Part shown: piece after piece, positions 32,728-42,300 of the stretch
How positions within the stretch are numbered: the stretch's first letter is position 1
Layout of the letters: every line of letters starts with the position of its first letter
Origin: Pyxidicoccus parkwaysis
GTDB taxonomy: Bacteria > Myxococcota > Myxococcia > Myxococcales > Myxococcaceae
DNA: 64,000 nt
Assembly: GCF_017301735.1 (NCBI RefSeq)
Contig: NZ_CP071090.1
Span: 186,001-250,000 of the forward strand
Reading direction: 5' to 3'
Notes under the pieces: model-generated
Databases searched by the model: none
Told to the model about the DNA's origin: nothing
What the model saw: only the letters and a program-made list of their open reading frames with translations
Position numbers and translations under genes: made by a program

Positions 32728-33680
32728 GCCGACACTCCCGAGAACAGTCCGAGGCCGCTCATGAGCACGAGCCCGGACAGCATGAACGTCCCCCACCAGA
32801 TGGCGCGGTGCAGCTCCAGCTTGTACGCGGACTGCGCGCCGAAGGCATTCGTTACCGCGTCCGCGCTGCGCCTGCGCACGCGCATCGCGAAGAAGAGCAC
32901 CACGGCCGCGGGAAGGACGGTGCGCAGCGGGGCCAGGCGCATCACGCCCGGCACGACGAGCCACAGCAGCGCACCGAGCACCAGCAACACCTCCGAGCCC
33001 CGGCGCGCGGCGGCGTTGCCCCGCACCGACGCCCACGTGCGCTTGCCTCCGGCACGGTCGCTCTCCTCGTCGGACAGGCCGCTGGCCAGGGCGCTCGACA
33101 GCGACAGCGCGAGCAGTCCCGGCAACAACGCCACGAGCCCCGCCGGAGCCCACTGCCCGCACTGCGCATACGCATGCAGCGCGGGAAGCATGGCGCCAAC
33201 GCCCACCATCTCCAGCACCTCGCCACCGCCCCGGTAGTTGAGCCGCAGGGGCGGCAGCGAGTAGGCGATGAAGACGAACAGCGCCAGCGCGGAGAGGGGT
33301 GCCAGCAGGGGACGCTCCAGCGTGGTGCCAGCCAGCGCGGCCAGCAGCAGCGCGACGACGCCCGCGCCCAGCCCGGCGGCGAGCAGCGCTTCGGCGGGAA
33401 GGATTCCGTCCGGAATCGTCTTGGGCGAGCCGGCCTTCGGGAACATGCGGCGCTTGAGCGCGTCCACCGCGCGGTCGCCCCAGTCGTTGAGCAGGACGAT
33501 GAAGGCGACGTCCGCCACCATCCACAGCGCGCCGAACGCGAGCGCCCCCACGGAGACGCGCCCCGCCTGGGCGGCGCCCACCGCCTGCCCGAAGAGGGCG
33601 GGGACGAAGACCTTCGGCCAGCTCGCGGGCTTGAGGGCGTACCACCACCGCCCGGCCAGGCCCATGGACTCGACGTGCAT
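32724..33680 (-). CDS. UbiA-family prenyltransferase (first gene of operon)
   Basis: A 318-residue membrane prenyltransferase. It opens with WWYALKPASWPKVFVPA, has motif 1 VLLNDWGDRAVDALKRRMFP and motif 2 DEESDRAGGKRTW, with eight or nine membrane segments. The start is taken as ATG at 33680 with GGGAGGG eleven bases upstream; GTG at 33692 or ATG at 33665 are alternatives. It is the promoter-proximal gene of a three-gene operon. The motif 2 acidic residues are present, so catalysis is expected; the acceptor is unknown. Confidence 0.9.
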   Translation of the reverse strand: MHVESMGLAGRWWYALKPASWPKVFVPALFGQAVGAAQAGRVSVGALAFGALWMVADVAFIVLLNDWGDRAVDALKRRMFPKAGSPKTIPDGILPAEALLAAGLGAGVVALLLAALAGTTLERPLLAPLSALALFVFIAYSLPPLRLNYRGGGEVLEMVGVGAMLPALHAYAQCGQWAPAGLVALLPGLLALSLSSALASGLSDEESDRAGGKRTWASVRGNAAARRGSEVLLVLGALLWLVVPGVMRLAPLRTVLPAAVVLFFAMRVRRRSADAVTNAFGAQSAYKLELHRAIWWGTFMLSGLVLMSGLGLFSGVSA

Positions 33681-33732
33681 GCGTCCCGTCACCCTCCCGA
33701 AGCCCGGAGGTTCTGCCCTCCAGCGGGCAGCG

Positions 33733-35115
33733 TCAATGCTTCACTCCCCACAGCCGCCACACCCAGAACTTGTGCAGCCGCCGGTCCCCGAGCTCGCTGA
33801 CGAGGGGCACCGCGTCGCTCATCGCGGTGAAGCGGTCCGTCAGCTCCTCCGGCGGTCCGGGGCCTCCCTCCTCCATGACCCAGAGCACCTCCTGTCCGGG
33901 GGACAGCGGGACTTGCGGCCACAAGTCATACTGGCTGAACCGCGCCGGCGGCGCCGTGTCCGTGACGCCGCCCGCGTAGTACGCCACCTGCGACGCGAGC
34001 TGATACTCGGGCGCGTAGATGGCGGCCACGTTGCGCGCGTCCAAGCCGGGGAACAGCTTCTCCGGCGTCGCCAGCTCGCTCAGCACCGTCCACCCGCGCG
34101 TGCGGGACAGCACCCGGTCCTTCTCGAGGCGCACCACCGGGAAGAACACGTGCGAGCCCACCACCAGCACCACCGCCAGGCTGGAGACGGCGACGGCTCG
34201 CTGCCACACCGGGCGCATGCCGGCCACGCCCACGCATGCGGCCACGTACGCCGCCGCCGGCCAGTTGGCCTCGCCCTGCGTGCGCGCCGCCGCGTAGCCG
34301 AAGAAGAGCAGCGGCACCACCGCCGCCATGCGCAGCAGGAACTGCTCGCGCGGGCCGCGCACCGCGTACACCAGCGCGAGGGGGAACAGCACCGGGCCGC
34401 CCAGCGCGAGCTGCCCCGCGAGGTACTGGCCGAGGGAGGCCCATCCGCCGCGCGCGCCGCTCAGGCCGTGGTGGAGCTGGAAGAGGAAGCCCACCCACTC
34501 GTGCCGCGCATTCCAAAGCACCACCGGCACGAAGCACAGCAGCGCCAGCGCGCCCGTGAGCCACGCGCCCCAGGGCAGCCGCCGCGCTCGCGCCGCCGCG
34601 AGCAGGAAGGCGAGGCCCAGCAGCACCGCCGGGTACTTCGACAGCAGCGCCAGCCCGCAGGCCAGCCCCGCCCAGACCCAGCGCTCGCGCCACAGGGCCC
34701 ACAGCCCCAGCGTCCAGAAGAGGAGCAGCGGCGAGTCCGGCGTCGCCCACACGCCGGCCACCACGCCCGCGGGCACCACGCTCCACAGCGCCGCCGCGCG
34801 CCATGCCACCTCGCGGCTGCCGTACACGTCCCGCGCCAGGCCCCACACCGCGGCCACCGTGCCCGCGCCGCACACGAGCGCCGTGGCGTGCACGCCGAGC
34901 ACGGCGATGAGCCAGGCCACCATGGGCGGATGGTCGTAGTAGCCCCACGCGAGGTGCCTCGCCCACTGCCAGTAGTACGCCGTGTCGGAATAGACGTCCG
35001 TCCCCAGCGCGAGCACGAGCCGCACCACCGCCGCCACCGTGAGCACGGCGAGGCAGGCCCTCGGGCCCAGGCCGGCGGGAGGGGAGGAGGCGGGTGAGGG
35101 GGGCGGCGGACTCAC
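33733..35115 (-). CDS. GT39-family (ArnT/PMT-like) membrane glycosyltransferase
   Basis: A 460-residue polytopic protein that transfers a sugar from a polyprenyl-phosphate donor. The first extracytoplasmic loop carries the catalytic-acid region TDVYSDTAYYWQWARHL and YYDHPPMVAWLI, typical of GT39/GT83. About eleven membrane segments are visible, with LSKYPAVLLGLAFLLA and the periplasmic motif ARTQGEANWPAAAY. The GTG at 35115 is chosen. A longer frame to 35184 would enter the divergent promoter region. It is divergent from the DUF255 gene. Likely targets are lipid A or other surface glycans. Confidence 0.9.
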   Translation of the reverse strand: MSPPPPSPASSPPAGLGPRACLAVLTVAAVVRLVLALGTDVYSDTAYYWQWARHLAWGYYDHPPMVAWLIAVLGVHATALVCGAGTVAAVWGLARDVYGSREVAWRAAALWSVVPAGVVAGVWATPDSPLLLFWTLGLWALWRERWVWAGLACGLALLSKYPAVLLGLAFLLAAARARRLPWGAWLTGALALLCFVPVVLWNARHEWVGFLFQLHHGLSGARGGWASLGQYLAGQLALGGPVLFPLALVYAVRGPREQFLLRMAAVVPLLFFGYAAARTQGEANWPAAAYVAACVGVAGMRPVWQRAVAVSSLAVVLVVGSHVFFPVVRLEKDRVLSRTRGWTVLSELATPEKLFPGLDARNVAAIYAPEYQLASQVAYYAGGVTDTAPPARFSQYDLWPQVPLSPGQEVLWVMEEGGPGPPEELTDRFTAMSDAVPLVSELGDRRLHKFWVWRLWGVKH

Positions 35116-35231
35116 GCCTTTGGACAAAGCGCACCGGGCGCCCGTTGGCCAGAGGCCTGTGGTGACCTTTCTGCTTGCTCGCACCGTGGGCGCTTCCTAT
35201 CTCCGGGTCAGGCCCACACCCAGGAGTCCCC

Positions 35232-37325
35232 ATGGCCGCGCACACCCCGCCCTCCGGCCCCACCAACCGGCTGGGCCAGGAGCCCTCGCCCTACCTGCGC
35301 CAGCATGCCCACAACCCGGTGGACTGGTACCCCTGGGGCGACGAGGCACTCGCGCGCGCGAGGGCCGAGAACAAGCCCATCCTGTTGTCGGTGGGCTACT
35401 CCGCCTGCCATTGGTGCCACGTCATGGCGCATGAGTCCTTCGAGTCGCCGGACATCGCCCGGCTGATGAACGAGGGCTTCATCAACATCAAGGTGGACCG
35501 CGAGGAGCGGCCGGACCTGGACCAGATATACCAGGGCGTGGTGCAGCTCATGGGGCAGGGCGGAGGCTGGCCGCTCACGGTGTTCCTCACGCCGGACCTG
35601 AAGCCCTTCTACGGCGGCACCTACTTCCCGCCGCAGGACAGGTACGGCCGTCCCGGCTTCCCCCGGCTGCTGGCCTCGCTGCGTGACGCGTGGGTGAACA
35701 AGCAGGACGAAATCCAGAAGCAGGCCCGGCTCTTCGAGGAGGGCCTGGGCGAGCTGGCCGCCTACGGCCTGGACGCGGCCGCGGGCGCGGTGTCCGCCGG
35801 GGACGTAGTGGCCATGGGCAAATACATGGCCCAGCAGGTGGACCCGGTGCACGGCGGCTTCGGTGGGGCGCCCAAGTTCCCCAACCCGATGAACCTCGCG
35901 CTGATGCTGCGCGCATGGCGGCGCGGCGCTGGGGCGGCGCTGAAGGACGGCGTGTTCCGCACGCTGGAGCGCATGGCGCTGGGCGGCATCTACGACCAGC
36001 TCGGCGGAGGCTTCCACCGGTACTCGGTGGACGAGCGGTGGCTGGTGCCCCACTTCGAGAAGATGCTCTACGACAACGCGCAGCTGCTGCACCTGTACGC
36101 GCAGGCGCAGCAGGTGGAGCCCCGGCCGCTGTGGCGCAAGGTGGTGGAGGAGACGGTGGAGTACGTCCGCCGTGAGATGACGGACGCGGGCGGCGCCTTC
36201 TACGCGGCCCAGGACGCGGACAGCGAGGGCGAGGAGGGGAAGTTCTTCGTCTGGCGCCCGGAGCAGCTCCAGGCCGCGCTGCCGGAGTCCCAGTCCGAGC
36301 TGGTGCTGCGCCACTTCCGCGTCACGCCCCCGGGCAACTTCGAGCACGGCGCGACGGTGCTGGAAGTCGCAGTCCCTTCGGAGGAGCTGGCGAAGCAGTG
36401 CGGGCTGTCGCTGGAGCACGTGGAGCGGGAGTTGGCCACGGCCAGGCAGACGCTCTTCGACGCGCGCGAGCAGCGGGTGAAGCCGGGGCGGGACGACAAG
36501 ATTCTGGCGGGTTGGAATGGGCTGATGATTCGCGGGCTGGCGCTCGCCTCGCGCGTCTTCGAGCGGCCGGACTGGGCGCGGCAGGCGGCGACGGCCGCGG
36601 ATTTCGTGCTCGCGAAGCTGTGGGACGGGACGCGGCTGGCGCGCTCGTACCAGGACGGGCAGGCGCGCATCGACGGCTTCCTGGAGGACTACGGCGACCT
36701 GGCCTCAGGGCTCACCGCGCTCTACCAGGCGACCTTCGACGCGAAGTATCTGGAGGCGGCGGACGCGCTGGTGCGGCGCGCGGTGGAGCTCTTCTGGGAC
36801 GCGGAGAAGGCGGCGTACCTCACCGCGCCTCGCGGACAGAAGGACCTGGTGGTGGCGACGTATGGCCTGTTCGACAACGCGTTCCCCTCGGGCGCGTCCA
36901 CGCTGACGGAGGCGCAGGTGGAGTTGGCGGCGCTCACCGGGGACAAGCGGCACCTGGAACTGCCGGAGAAGTACGTGGCGCGGATGCGCGACGGGCTGGT
37001 GAAGAACGCCATGGGCTATGGCTACCTGGGGCTCGCGGCGGACGCGCTCGTGGACGGCGCGGCGGGCGTCACCTTCTCCGGGACGCGCGAAGCGGTGGCG
37101 CCGCTGGTGGGGTCGGCGAATCGCGTCTACGCGCCCACGTTCTCCTTCGGGTGGAAGGAGGCGGGCGCGCCGGTGCCTGCCCTGTTGCAGGAAATCTTCG
37201 AGGGCCGTGAGCCCGTGGGCGGGAAGGGCGCCGCGTACCTGTGCCGGGGCTTCGTTTGCGAGCGGCCCCTCACGGACGCGGAGGCGCTGGCCCAGCGGCT
37301 GGCCGCGCCCCCGGCGGGTGCCTGA
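35232..37325 (+). CDS. DUF255 thioredoxin-domain protein (YyaL/SSP411 family)
   Basis: A 697-residue protein. An N-terminal thioredoxin-like DUF255 domain (about 1-170) has the signature [13 protein letters not shown], the redox-type site SACHWCHVM and [13 protein letters not shown] six-hairpin (alpha/alpha)6 toroid like that of GlcNAc epimerases and glycosidases follows ([26 protein letters not shown]). Both Cys of CHWC are present. The biochemical role is not established in the family. ATG at 35232 has AGGAG five bases upstream. It stands alone, divergent from the GT39 gene. Confidence 0.93.
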   Translation: MAAHTPPSGPTNRLGQEPSPYLRQHAHNPVDWYPWGDEALARARAENKPILLSVGYSACHWCHVMAHESFESPDIARLMNEGFINIKVDREERPDLDQIYQGVVQLMGQGGGWPLTVFLTPDLKPFYGGTYFPPQDRYGRPGFPRLLASLRDAWVNKQDEIQKQARLFEEGLGELAAYGLDAAAGAVSAGDVVAMGKYMAQQVDPVHGGFGGAPKFPNPMNLALMLRAWRRGAGAALKDGVFRTLERMALGGIYDQLGGGFHRYSVDERWLVPHFEKMLYDNAQLLHLYAQAQQVEPRPLWRKVVEETVEYVRREMTDAGGAFYAAQDADSEGEEGKFFVWRPEQLQAALPESQSELVLRHFRVTPPGNFEHGATVLEVAVPSEELAKQCGLSLEHVERELATARQTLFDAREQRVKPGRDDKILAGWNGLMIRGLALASRVFERPDWARQAATAADFVLAKLWDGTRLARSYQDGQARIDGFLEDYGDLASGLTALYQATFDAKYLEAADALVRRAVELFWDAEKAAYLTAPRGQKDLVVATYGLFDNAFPSGASTLTEAQVELAALTGDKRHLELPEKYVARMRDGLVKNAMGYGYLGLAADALVDGAAGVTFSGTREAVAPLVGSANRVYAPTFSFGWKEAGAPVPALLQEIFEGREPVGGKGAAYLCRGFVCERPLTDAEALAQRLAAPPAGA

Positions 37326-37413
37326 GCGCGGCGTTCAAGACTTGAACCGGGCGTGGGCACTGGCCCCGGCCGGAGCGCAGGCCCAGCGCTCGGAAGCGGC
37401 GTGGGCATCGTGC

Positions 37414-38727
37414 TCAGGGCGACATCGTGGCCTCGACCTCCTCCACGTGCTCGAGGCGCCGGTAGCCTTCGCCTTCCCGGGCCGCCGTCGTCGCGTCGAC
37501 GTCGGTGAGTGTGAAGTCATCCACCGTGAGCGTCCCCACCCTGTCCAGCGACATGCCGAGGCTCAGCCGGAGGGCCGTGCTGGGGGCTCCCGCCGTCGTC
37601 CACTCGGCGAAGGTGTAGCTGCTGGCGGCCGGCAGCAGGGGGCCCTGGCTCCAGTAGCTCCAGGCGCCCGAGCTGTCTCGGATGTAGGCCTTGAAGCGGA
37701 CCTGCACGGTGGACTTGTACCAGGCGGAGATGCGGTAGCGGTGGCCGGCGGTCGACGCCGGTGCGCACGTGCCGCTGTCCTGCAGGCTGATGAGCTTGCG
37801 GTCGCCGTTGGTGTAGCTGCTGATGCGCACCTGCTGCGCCCAGCTCCCGCTATGCGCGTCCGAGGTCCGCGTCCAGGTGAACGTGTTGGTGCCGAAGCCG
37901 CCGCGCTGCCAGCAGTCCGGCGTGCCGTCGCCGTTGCTGTCCGTCTCCAGCGATGGGTTCTTGAACAGCTGCGAGGGCGGCCACGACACGGGTGGCTTCA
38001 GCGAGCCGCCGATGACGGTGTCCATGACCACGACAGTGGTGCCTCGCGAGACGCGCGGGGCCAGCCAGTCCAGGAAGGCCATCAGGTTGGCCGGTGAGAT
38101 GGAGTACTGCTGCGGCGGGTTGCACGGGCCGCAGATGTGGTGGAAGACGATGGGCACCCAGCCTCCGCCGGAGTTCTCCGCGTTGGTCACATAGGCCTTG
38201 AGCGTGTCCAGCGAGGTCGTGTCCTGCACCGAGCCGTGCGTGCGAATGGTATACGCATCCCTGGGAGGCACCGACTCCGCGTAGGGACTGCCGCTGCCGC
38301 CGCCCGGCACTCGCAGCCCGCCGCTCTCCCGGGCTGAGTTGTAGTTGCAATCAATGACAATCTGCCGCGTGGTGGAGTCCTCGTCGCCGAACGGATACGC
38401 GAAGGACGTCACCCGGAAGCCGGCGTTGAGCAGCGCCACCCGGTCATTGCAGATTTCCTTCCGCTGCTCGTCCGGGGAGAGCGAAGTGAGGTGCGGGTGG
38501 GTCAGCGTATGGCCGCCAATCTCGTGCCCGGCGTCCCGGAGGGCGCGTACCTGGTCGAGCGTCAGGCGGTCCGACATGCCCAGCTTGCCGCTGTTGATGA
38601 AGAAGGTGCCGCGCATGCCCCGCGCCTGGAGCATGGACGCGGCCTGGAGCTGGCTTGCCAGACAGTCATCGAAGTTCAGCGAGACGAAGACCTGTCCCGG
38701 CGCCAGCGCACGTGTTTGGGTATTCAT
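37414..38727 (-). CDS. polysaccharide deacetylase (CE4) with C-terminal beta-sandwich
   Basis: A 437-residue carbohydrate esterase. The NodB domain (about 10-250) shows motif 1 SLNFDDC (two Asp), the metal motif HTLTHPHLT (HxxxH), motif 3 SARESGGLR and a catalytic-His motif IVFHHICG. The C-terminal 150 residues form a carbohydrate-binding-like sandwich (NPSLETDSNGDGTPDCWQRG onward), an architecture usual for extracellular enzymes. The chosen ATG at 38727 has GAGGGGGGA upstream, but the protein then has no signal peptide (MNTQTRALAPGQVFVSL). The upstream in-frame extension to 38868 has no hydrophobic segment either. Confidence 0.9.
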   Translation of the reverse strand: MNTQTRALAPGQVFVSLNFDDCLASQLQAASMLQARGMRGTFFINSGKLGMSDRLTLDQVRALRDAGHEIGGHTLTHPHLTSLSPDEQRKEICNDRVALLNAGFRVTSFAYPFGDEDSTTRQIVIDCNYNSARESGGLRVPGGGSGSPYAESVPPRDAYTIRTHGSVQDTTSLDTLKAYVTNAENSGGGWVPIVFHHICGPCNPPQQYSISPANLMAFLDWLAPRVSRGTTVVVMDTVIGGSLKPPVSWPPSQLFKNPSLETDSNGDGTPDCWQRGGFGTNTFTWTRTSDAHSGSWAQQVRISSYTNGDRKLISLQDSGTCAPASTAGHRYRISAWYKSTVQVRFKAYIRDSSGAWSYWSQGPLLPAASSYTFAEWTTAGAPSTALRLSLGMSLDRVGTLTVDDFTLTDVDATTAAREGEGYRRLEHVEEVEATMSP

Positions 38728-38817
38728 GATGTCCCCCCTCGGGATGATTTCTGTCATCCCCCTGCACGAAGTCTGTGCATGCGGGGCGTCATGGGCATTG
38801 CCGTTGCTGCCCAAACG

Positions 38818-38857
38818 CGCGGGGCGCGGAAGGCCCTTCCAGGCCCCGCGCCCCGCG
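38818..38857 (-). terminator. hairpin terminator after the 38884-40137 lipoprotein gene
   Basis: Perfect 12-bp arms CGCGGGGCGCGG (38818-38829) and CCGCGCCCCGCG (38846-38857) with a 16-nt loop. The hairpin begins 26 bases beyond the lipoprotein stop on the minus strand and is followed by GTTTGGG. Confidence 0.75.
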
Positions 38858-38883
38858 GTGTCACTCATGGATGCCGTTGAGGA

Positions 38884-40137
38884 CTAGAACAGCCGGATGG
38901 TGCTCGGCTGGGCTCCCGAGCGGACGCTGCGGAGCTGCTGCGCGTTGCCGTACACGTTGGCCTCGCTGCAGGCACCCAGCGCGCCGATGTAGCGCACGTT
39001 GATGGTGTCCGCGGCGCCGCGCGGGCGGACGATGATGCCGCTGAAGCGCACCAGCGTGTTGCGGTCGTCCGAGTCGAACGGCGTCTCCGGCGTCTTGAAG
39101 CCCACCGTCAGCGTCAGGCCGTCCGCGGACACGTCGGCCGTCACCGTCTCCGAGGCACCGTTGTTGGGCTGGTCCGTCACGAAGCGGCCCATGTTGCCGT
39201 CCGCGTCGATGTCCGTGGTGAGCAGCTGCGCCACCCGGCAGTCCGCCGTGCGCGGCGCCAGCTCCACCGGGCGGTTGAACGTCACCACCAGCTTGCCGTC
39301 GTTGCCCAGCAGCGCGTCCGGGTCATCCGCGTTGGAGTACACCGCGTAGAGGACCGCGTCCGTCGCTCCGGGGCTGGTGACGGACATGGCCTGCTCCTGC
39401 TGGCTCATGCCCGCGACGATGTCCGACTGGCCCGACAGCACCCGCCCGTCCACCGCGCTGCCCAGCACCGCCTCGCAGTGGTACGTGGCGCCGTTGACGA
39501 GCTGCGCGCCCGGAATCACCGCGATGCCGTTGGCGTCCGACGTGGCGCTCACCGTCGTGCTGCCCGTCGCCTCCGGCGCCAGGAAGCTGCCCGCCGTCTG
39601 CAGCGTGTTGGTCTGGTCGATGCGGTACTGGCAGTTCACCTTCACGTCCGGCACCGCGCGGCCGTTCAGATTCACCAGGAAGCGGTAGTCCACCGCGAAG
39701 CCCGTGGGGAACATGCGCAGATTGACGACTTCCTGCGCACCCTCATGCTTCACGTCGTCCGCCCACGTCTGCATGGTGTAGCGGCCCATGAAGCGCTCGT
39801 AGCCCGGCGCCTGCGCGAAGATGGGGAACTCCTCGCCCAGCGGAATGTCGTCAATCTGGTAGCAGCCGTCCGCGTCGATGCCGTTCTCGCCCGACAGGTC
39901 TCCCTTGCCGCAGGGCTTCGCGCGGTGGAACTCGCCGCGGATGACCGCGTACACCTGGGACTTGGAGGCGTCGTCGTCGTCGAGGTTGTTCTTGCCGTCG
40001 CTCGCCTGGAAGAAGTTCATGCGCTGGCCGCTCTGGCCATCCACCACGAACCCGACGATGCGTCCCTCGCCCCCGCTGCCGCAGCCCATGGCCGCCGCGA
40101 GCGTGAGCACACCCAATGCCTGCTTCAGTGTCTTCAT
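38884..40137 (-). CDS. large lipoprotein with Ig-like/carboxypeptidase-regulatory features
   Basis: A 417-residue lipoprotein with signal peptide MKTLKQALGVLTLAAAMG and lipobox AMGCGS. The mature region opens with a CarboxypepD_reg-like strand set (GRIVGFVVDGQSGQRM, GCYQIDDIPLGEEFPIFAQA), then Ig-like domains (NGIAVIPGAQLVNGATYHC; KLVVTFNRPVEL). DDDD and DIDADGN segments could bind calcium. It probably sits on the outer membrane surface. A strong hairpin at 38818-38857 ends transcription. No family name assigned. Confidence 0.8.
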   Translation of the reverse strand: MKTLKQALGVLTLAAAMGCGSGGEGRIVGFVVDGQSGQRMNFFQASDGKNNLDDDDASKSQVYAVIRGEFHRAKPCGKGDLSGENGIDADGCYQIDDIPLGEEFPIFAQAPGYERFMGRYTMQTWADDVKHEGAQEVVNLRMFPTGFAVDYRFLVNLNGRAVPDVKVNCQYRIDQTNTLQTAGSFLAPEATGSTTVSATSDANGIAVIPGAQLVNGATYHCEAVLGSAVDGRVLSGQSDIVAGMSQQEQAMSVTSPGATDAVLYAVYSNADDPDALLGNDGKLVVTFNRPVELAPRTADCRVAQLLTTDIDADGNMGRFVTDQPNNGASETVTADVSADGLTLTVGFKTPETPFDSDDRNTLVRFSGIIVRPRGAADTINVRYIGALGACSEANVYGNAQQLRSVRSGAQPSTIRLF

Positions 40138-40254
40138 GTTGGCCCCCCTCTGGTTGGTTGAGGCGGGCCGCTCAATAGTCGAATCGTCAACGCATGGCCA
40201 GGGTCCCGCGGGACAGGGGCGCGGAAAACCCGGCCTGCGCGGAGGGACAGACGC

Positions 40255-41769
40255 TCACTTCACGTCCGTCACCTTCAGCGAGCCGATGAGGGGGGTGATT
40301 TCCGCGTTGCCCTCCTCGCCGAAGCCGAAGTGCGTGGCGTCCGCCACCACCTGGTTGAAGGTGGGGTCCATCTGCGTCCACTCGCCCACGAAGGCCTCCA
40401 CCCACTCGTGCCAGTAGAGGGCGGGCACGCCGTCCTGGTTCACCATGTAGATGACGCCGTCCACGCGCCGCGCCGGAATGCCCGCCGCGCGCAGCAGGGC
40501 CACCGCCAACAGCGAGTGCTCCGTGCAGTCCCCGCGCCGCTGGCTCAGCACGTCCGTGGCCCGGTCCGCGCTGGCGCCGTAGTCCTTGGTCAGCATGGAG
40601 GCCACCCACGTATTGATTTTCTTCGCCGCGCGGTACGCGTCCTTCTCGTCACCGACAATCTTCTGCGCCTGCTCGCGGATGGCCGGGGCGTCGCTCTCCA
40701 CGATGATGGAGGACTTGAGGTTCTCTCCCCCATCCGGGTCCGCCAAAGGGCGCGGCTTGCGGGCAAGCTCCTGCGGCGCGGCGGCCTGCAGCGTCACCTC
40801 CACCTGGCCGTCCGGCAGCGGCTTGAACTTCTGCCGGTACGTCTCCTCGCGGAACTTCTCCGGCAGCCCCTGCACCACCAGCGTCACCTTGCCGGGCACC
40901 GCGCGCGCGGACTCGGGCAGCGGCTTGGGCAGCACCACGCGCGTGAGGCCGAACACCTCCACCAAATCCAACCGCTTCGCGACGGCCTCGCGCTCCTTGC
41001 GCGCCTGCATCGTCTGGCCGAAGTCCACCAGCACCACCTCGCCGCGCTGGGTGATGAACGAGGTGACGGGCACCTTCTCCTTCTCCGACAGGGTGCTCAC
41101 CTTGCTGAGCTGCACCTTCACGCCGTTGACCACCCGCTGCTCCTGCGGCTCCACGGTGGTGGTGAGGCCGTAGGTCTCCAAATCCAACCCGTCCAGCGAG
41201 AAGCCCGTCACCTTCGCCTTGCGCAGCAGCGCCACGCGCGTCGGGTCCGCGTCCTCCACGCGCTCCTTCGAGGGGGGCAGCCTGGGCAGTTCCTCGTCCG
41301 GGCGGCCCGGGCGCTTGCGCACCACGCGGATGCCGTCGTCGGTGGCCGTGCCCTCCAGCAGCTGGTCTCCGCCGTCACCCTTCTGCATCACGGTGAAGGA
41401 CACCAGGCGCCCGCCGGGCTTCGCCTCGTAGATGCGCTCCTCGCGGTGCAGGCGCTCGGACAGGCGCGTGGACACCATGGCCTTGAAGACGAGCTGGTTG
41501 GTGGCCTTCACCCGCGCGGGCGTGCCGGGCAAGAGCTCCACGTCCGTGAAGAGCCAGCCCACCTTCTTGTCCATGAGGTAGAGGCCGAAGTACTCGCCCC
41601 CCTTCGGACGGGGGGCCTTCACCACGTCCGAGACTTCGGCCGGGGCCTTCGCGGGCGCCATCTTGGACGCCGCGGCACCCGGGGTCTGGGCGAGGGCTGG
41701 GGGCGCGCCCGCCAGCAGGGCGCACAGGGACACGGCGGCGAGGGACGTCAGGCGGAGCGGGCGGGTCAT
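40255..41769 (-). CDS. exported transglutaminase-like protein
   Basis: A 504-residue protein with a signal peptide ending in PPALAQ, a long N-terminal beta-rich region (about 45-350) and a C-terminal transglutaminase core. The catalytic triad is visible as Cys in QRRGDCTEHS, His in ALYWHEWVEA and Asp in QMDPTFNQ. The gene starts at ATG 41769 (GGGG four to seven bases upstream). It acts in the periplasm or outside; known relatives are peptidases or amidases rather than true cross-linking enzymes. The substrate is unknown. Confidence 0.9.
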   Translation of the reverse strand: MTRPLRLTSLAAVSLCALLAGAPPALAQTPGAAASKMAPAKAPAEVSDVVKAPRPKGGEYFGLYLMDKKVGWLFTDVELLPGTPARVKATNQLVFKAMVSTRLSERLHREERIYEAKPGGRLVSFTVMQKGDGGDQLLEGTATDDGIRVVRKRPGRPDEELPRLPPSKERVEDADPTRVALLRKAKVTGFSLDGLDLETYGLTTTVEPQEQRVVNGVKVQLSKVSTLSEKEKVPVTSFITQRGEVVLVDFGQTMQARKEREAVAKRLDLVEVFGLTRVVLPKPLPESARAVPGKVTLVVQGLPEKFREETYRQKFKPLPDGQVEVTLQAAAPQELARKPRPLADPDGGENLKSSIIVESDAPAIREQAQKIVGDEKDAYRAAKKINTWVASMLTKDYGASADRATDVLSQRRGDCTEHSLLAVALLRAAGIPARRVDGVIYMVNQDGVPALYWHEWVEAFVGEWTQMDPTFNQVVADATHFGFGEEGNAEITPLIGSLKVTDVK

Positions 41770-41832
41770 CACGCCCCTTCTAACGGGGGAAGGGGCCGTT
41801 GTCTTCAACCGGCCCGCGCCCGAGTCCCTGGA

Positions 41833-42300
41833 CTACAACCGCTTGGTGAGGATGATGAGGTCGTCCCCCACCTTGTAGAAGTCGCGGATGCGCGCCTCCT
41901 CACCGTACTTCATGGACGCGTAGAAGCCGCGCGTGGGGCCGTAGGCCTCCGTGGCGCTCGTCTCCACGCGGATGAGGCGGGCCCGGCGGCGGCGCAAGTC
42001 GCCCTCCATGCCGGACACCAGCGCCGCGCCCACGCCCTGGCCCCGCACCTCGGGCGCGGAGGCAATCCAGTACAGGTCGTAGGTGTCCTCCGTCATCGGC
42101 GTGGGGCCGTAGCAGACGTAGCCCACCATCTGCCCGTCCCGCTCCGCGACGATGATGGAGTAGTCCTTGTTGCCGCCCGTCAGCGCGATGTCCACCAGCT
42201 CGATGGCGACCTCAACCTCCTGCGGCGAGAAGGTTTCGATCCTTCGAATCAGCGCGGCGAGGGGCTCCCTGTCCTTTGCGGCGAGTGGCCGGATGTCCAT
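41833..42300 (-). CDS. GNAT-family N-acetyltransferase
   Basis: A 155-residue single GNAT domain. Motif A reads YWIASAPEVRGQGVGAALV (R-G-Q-G-V-G acetyl-CoA loop), preceded by the strand MVGYVCYGP and followed by IRVETSATEAYGPTRGFY, typical of the Rim/Ats group. ATG at 42300 lies 89 bases inside the end of the ATP-grasp gene, so translation is coupled. Its substrate is presumably linked to the ATP-grasp product, such as an amino acid or peptide. This is inference. Confidence 0.9.
   Translation of the reverse strand: MDIRPLAAKDREPLAALIRRIETFSPQEVEVAIELVDIALTGGNKDYSIIVAERDGQMVGYVCYGPTPMTEDTYDLYWIASAPEVRGQGVGAALVSGMEGDLRRRRARLIRVETSATEAYGPTRGFYASMKYGEEARIRDFYKVGDDLIILTKRL

Noticed and set aside
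33268-35097. 609-codon plus-strand open frame
   Set aside because: Antisense to the GT39 glycosyltransferase; low-complexity His/Arg/Glu composition.
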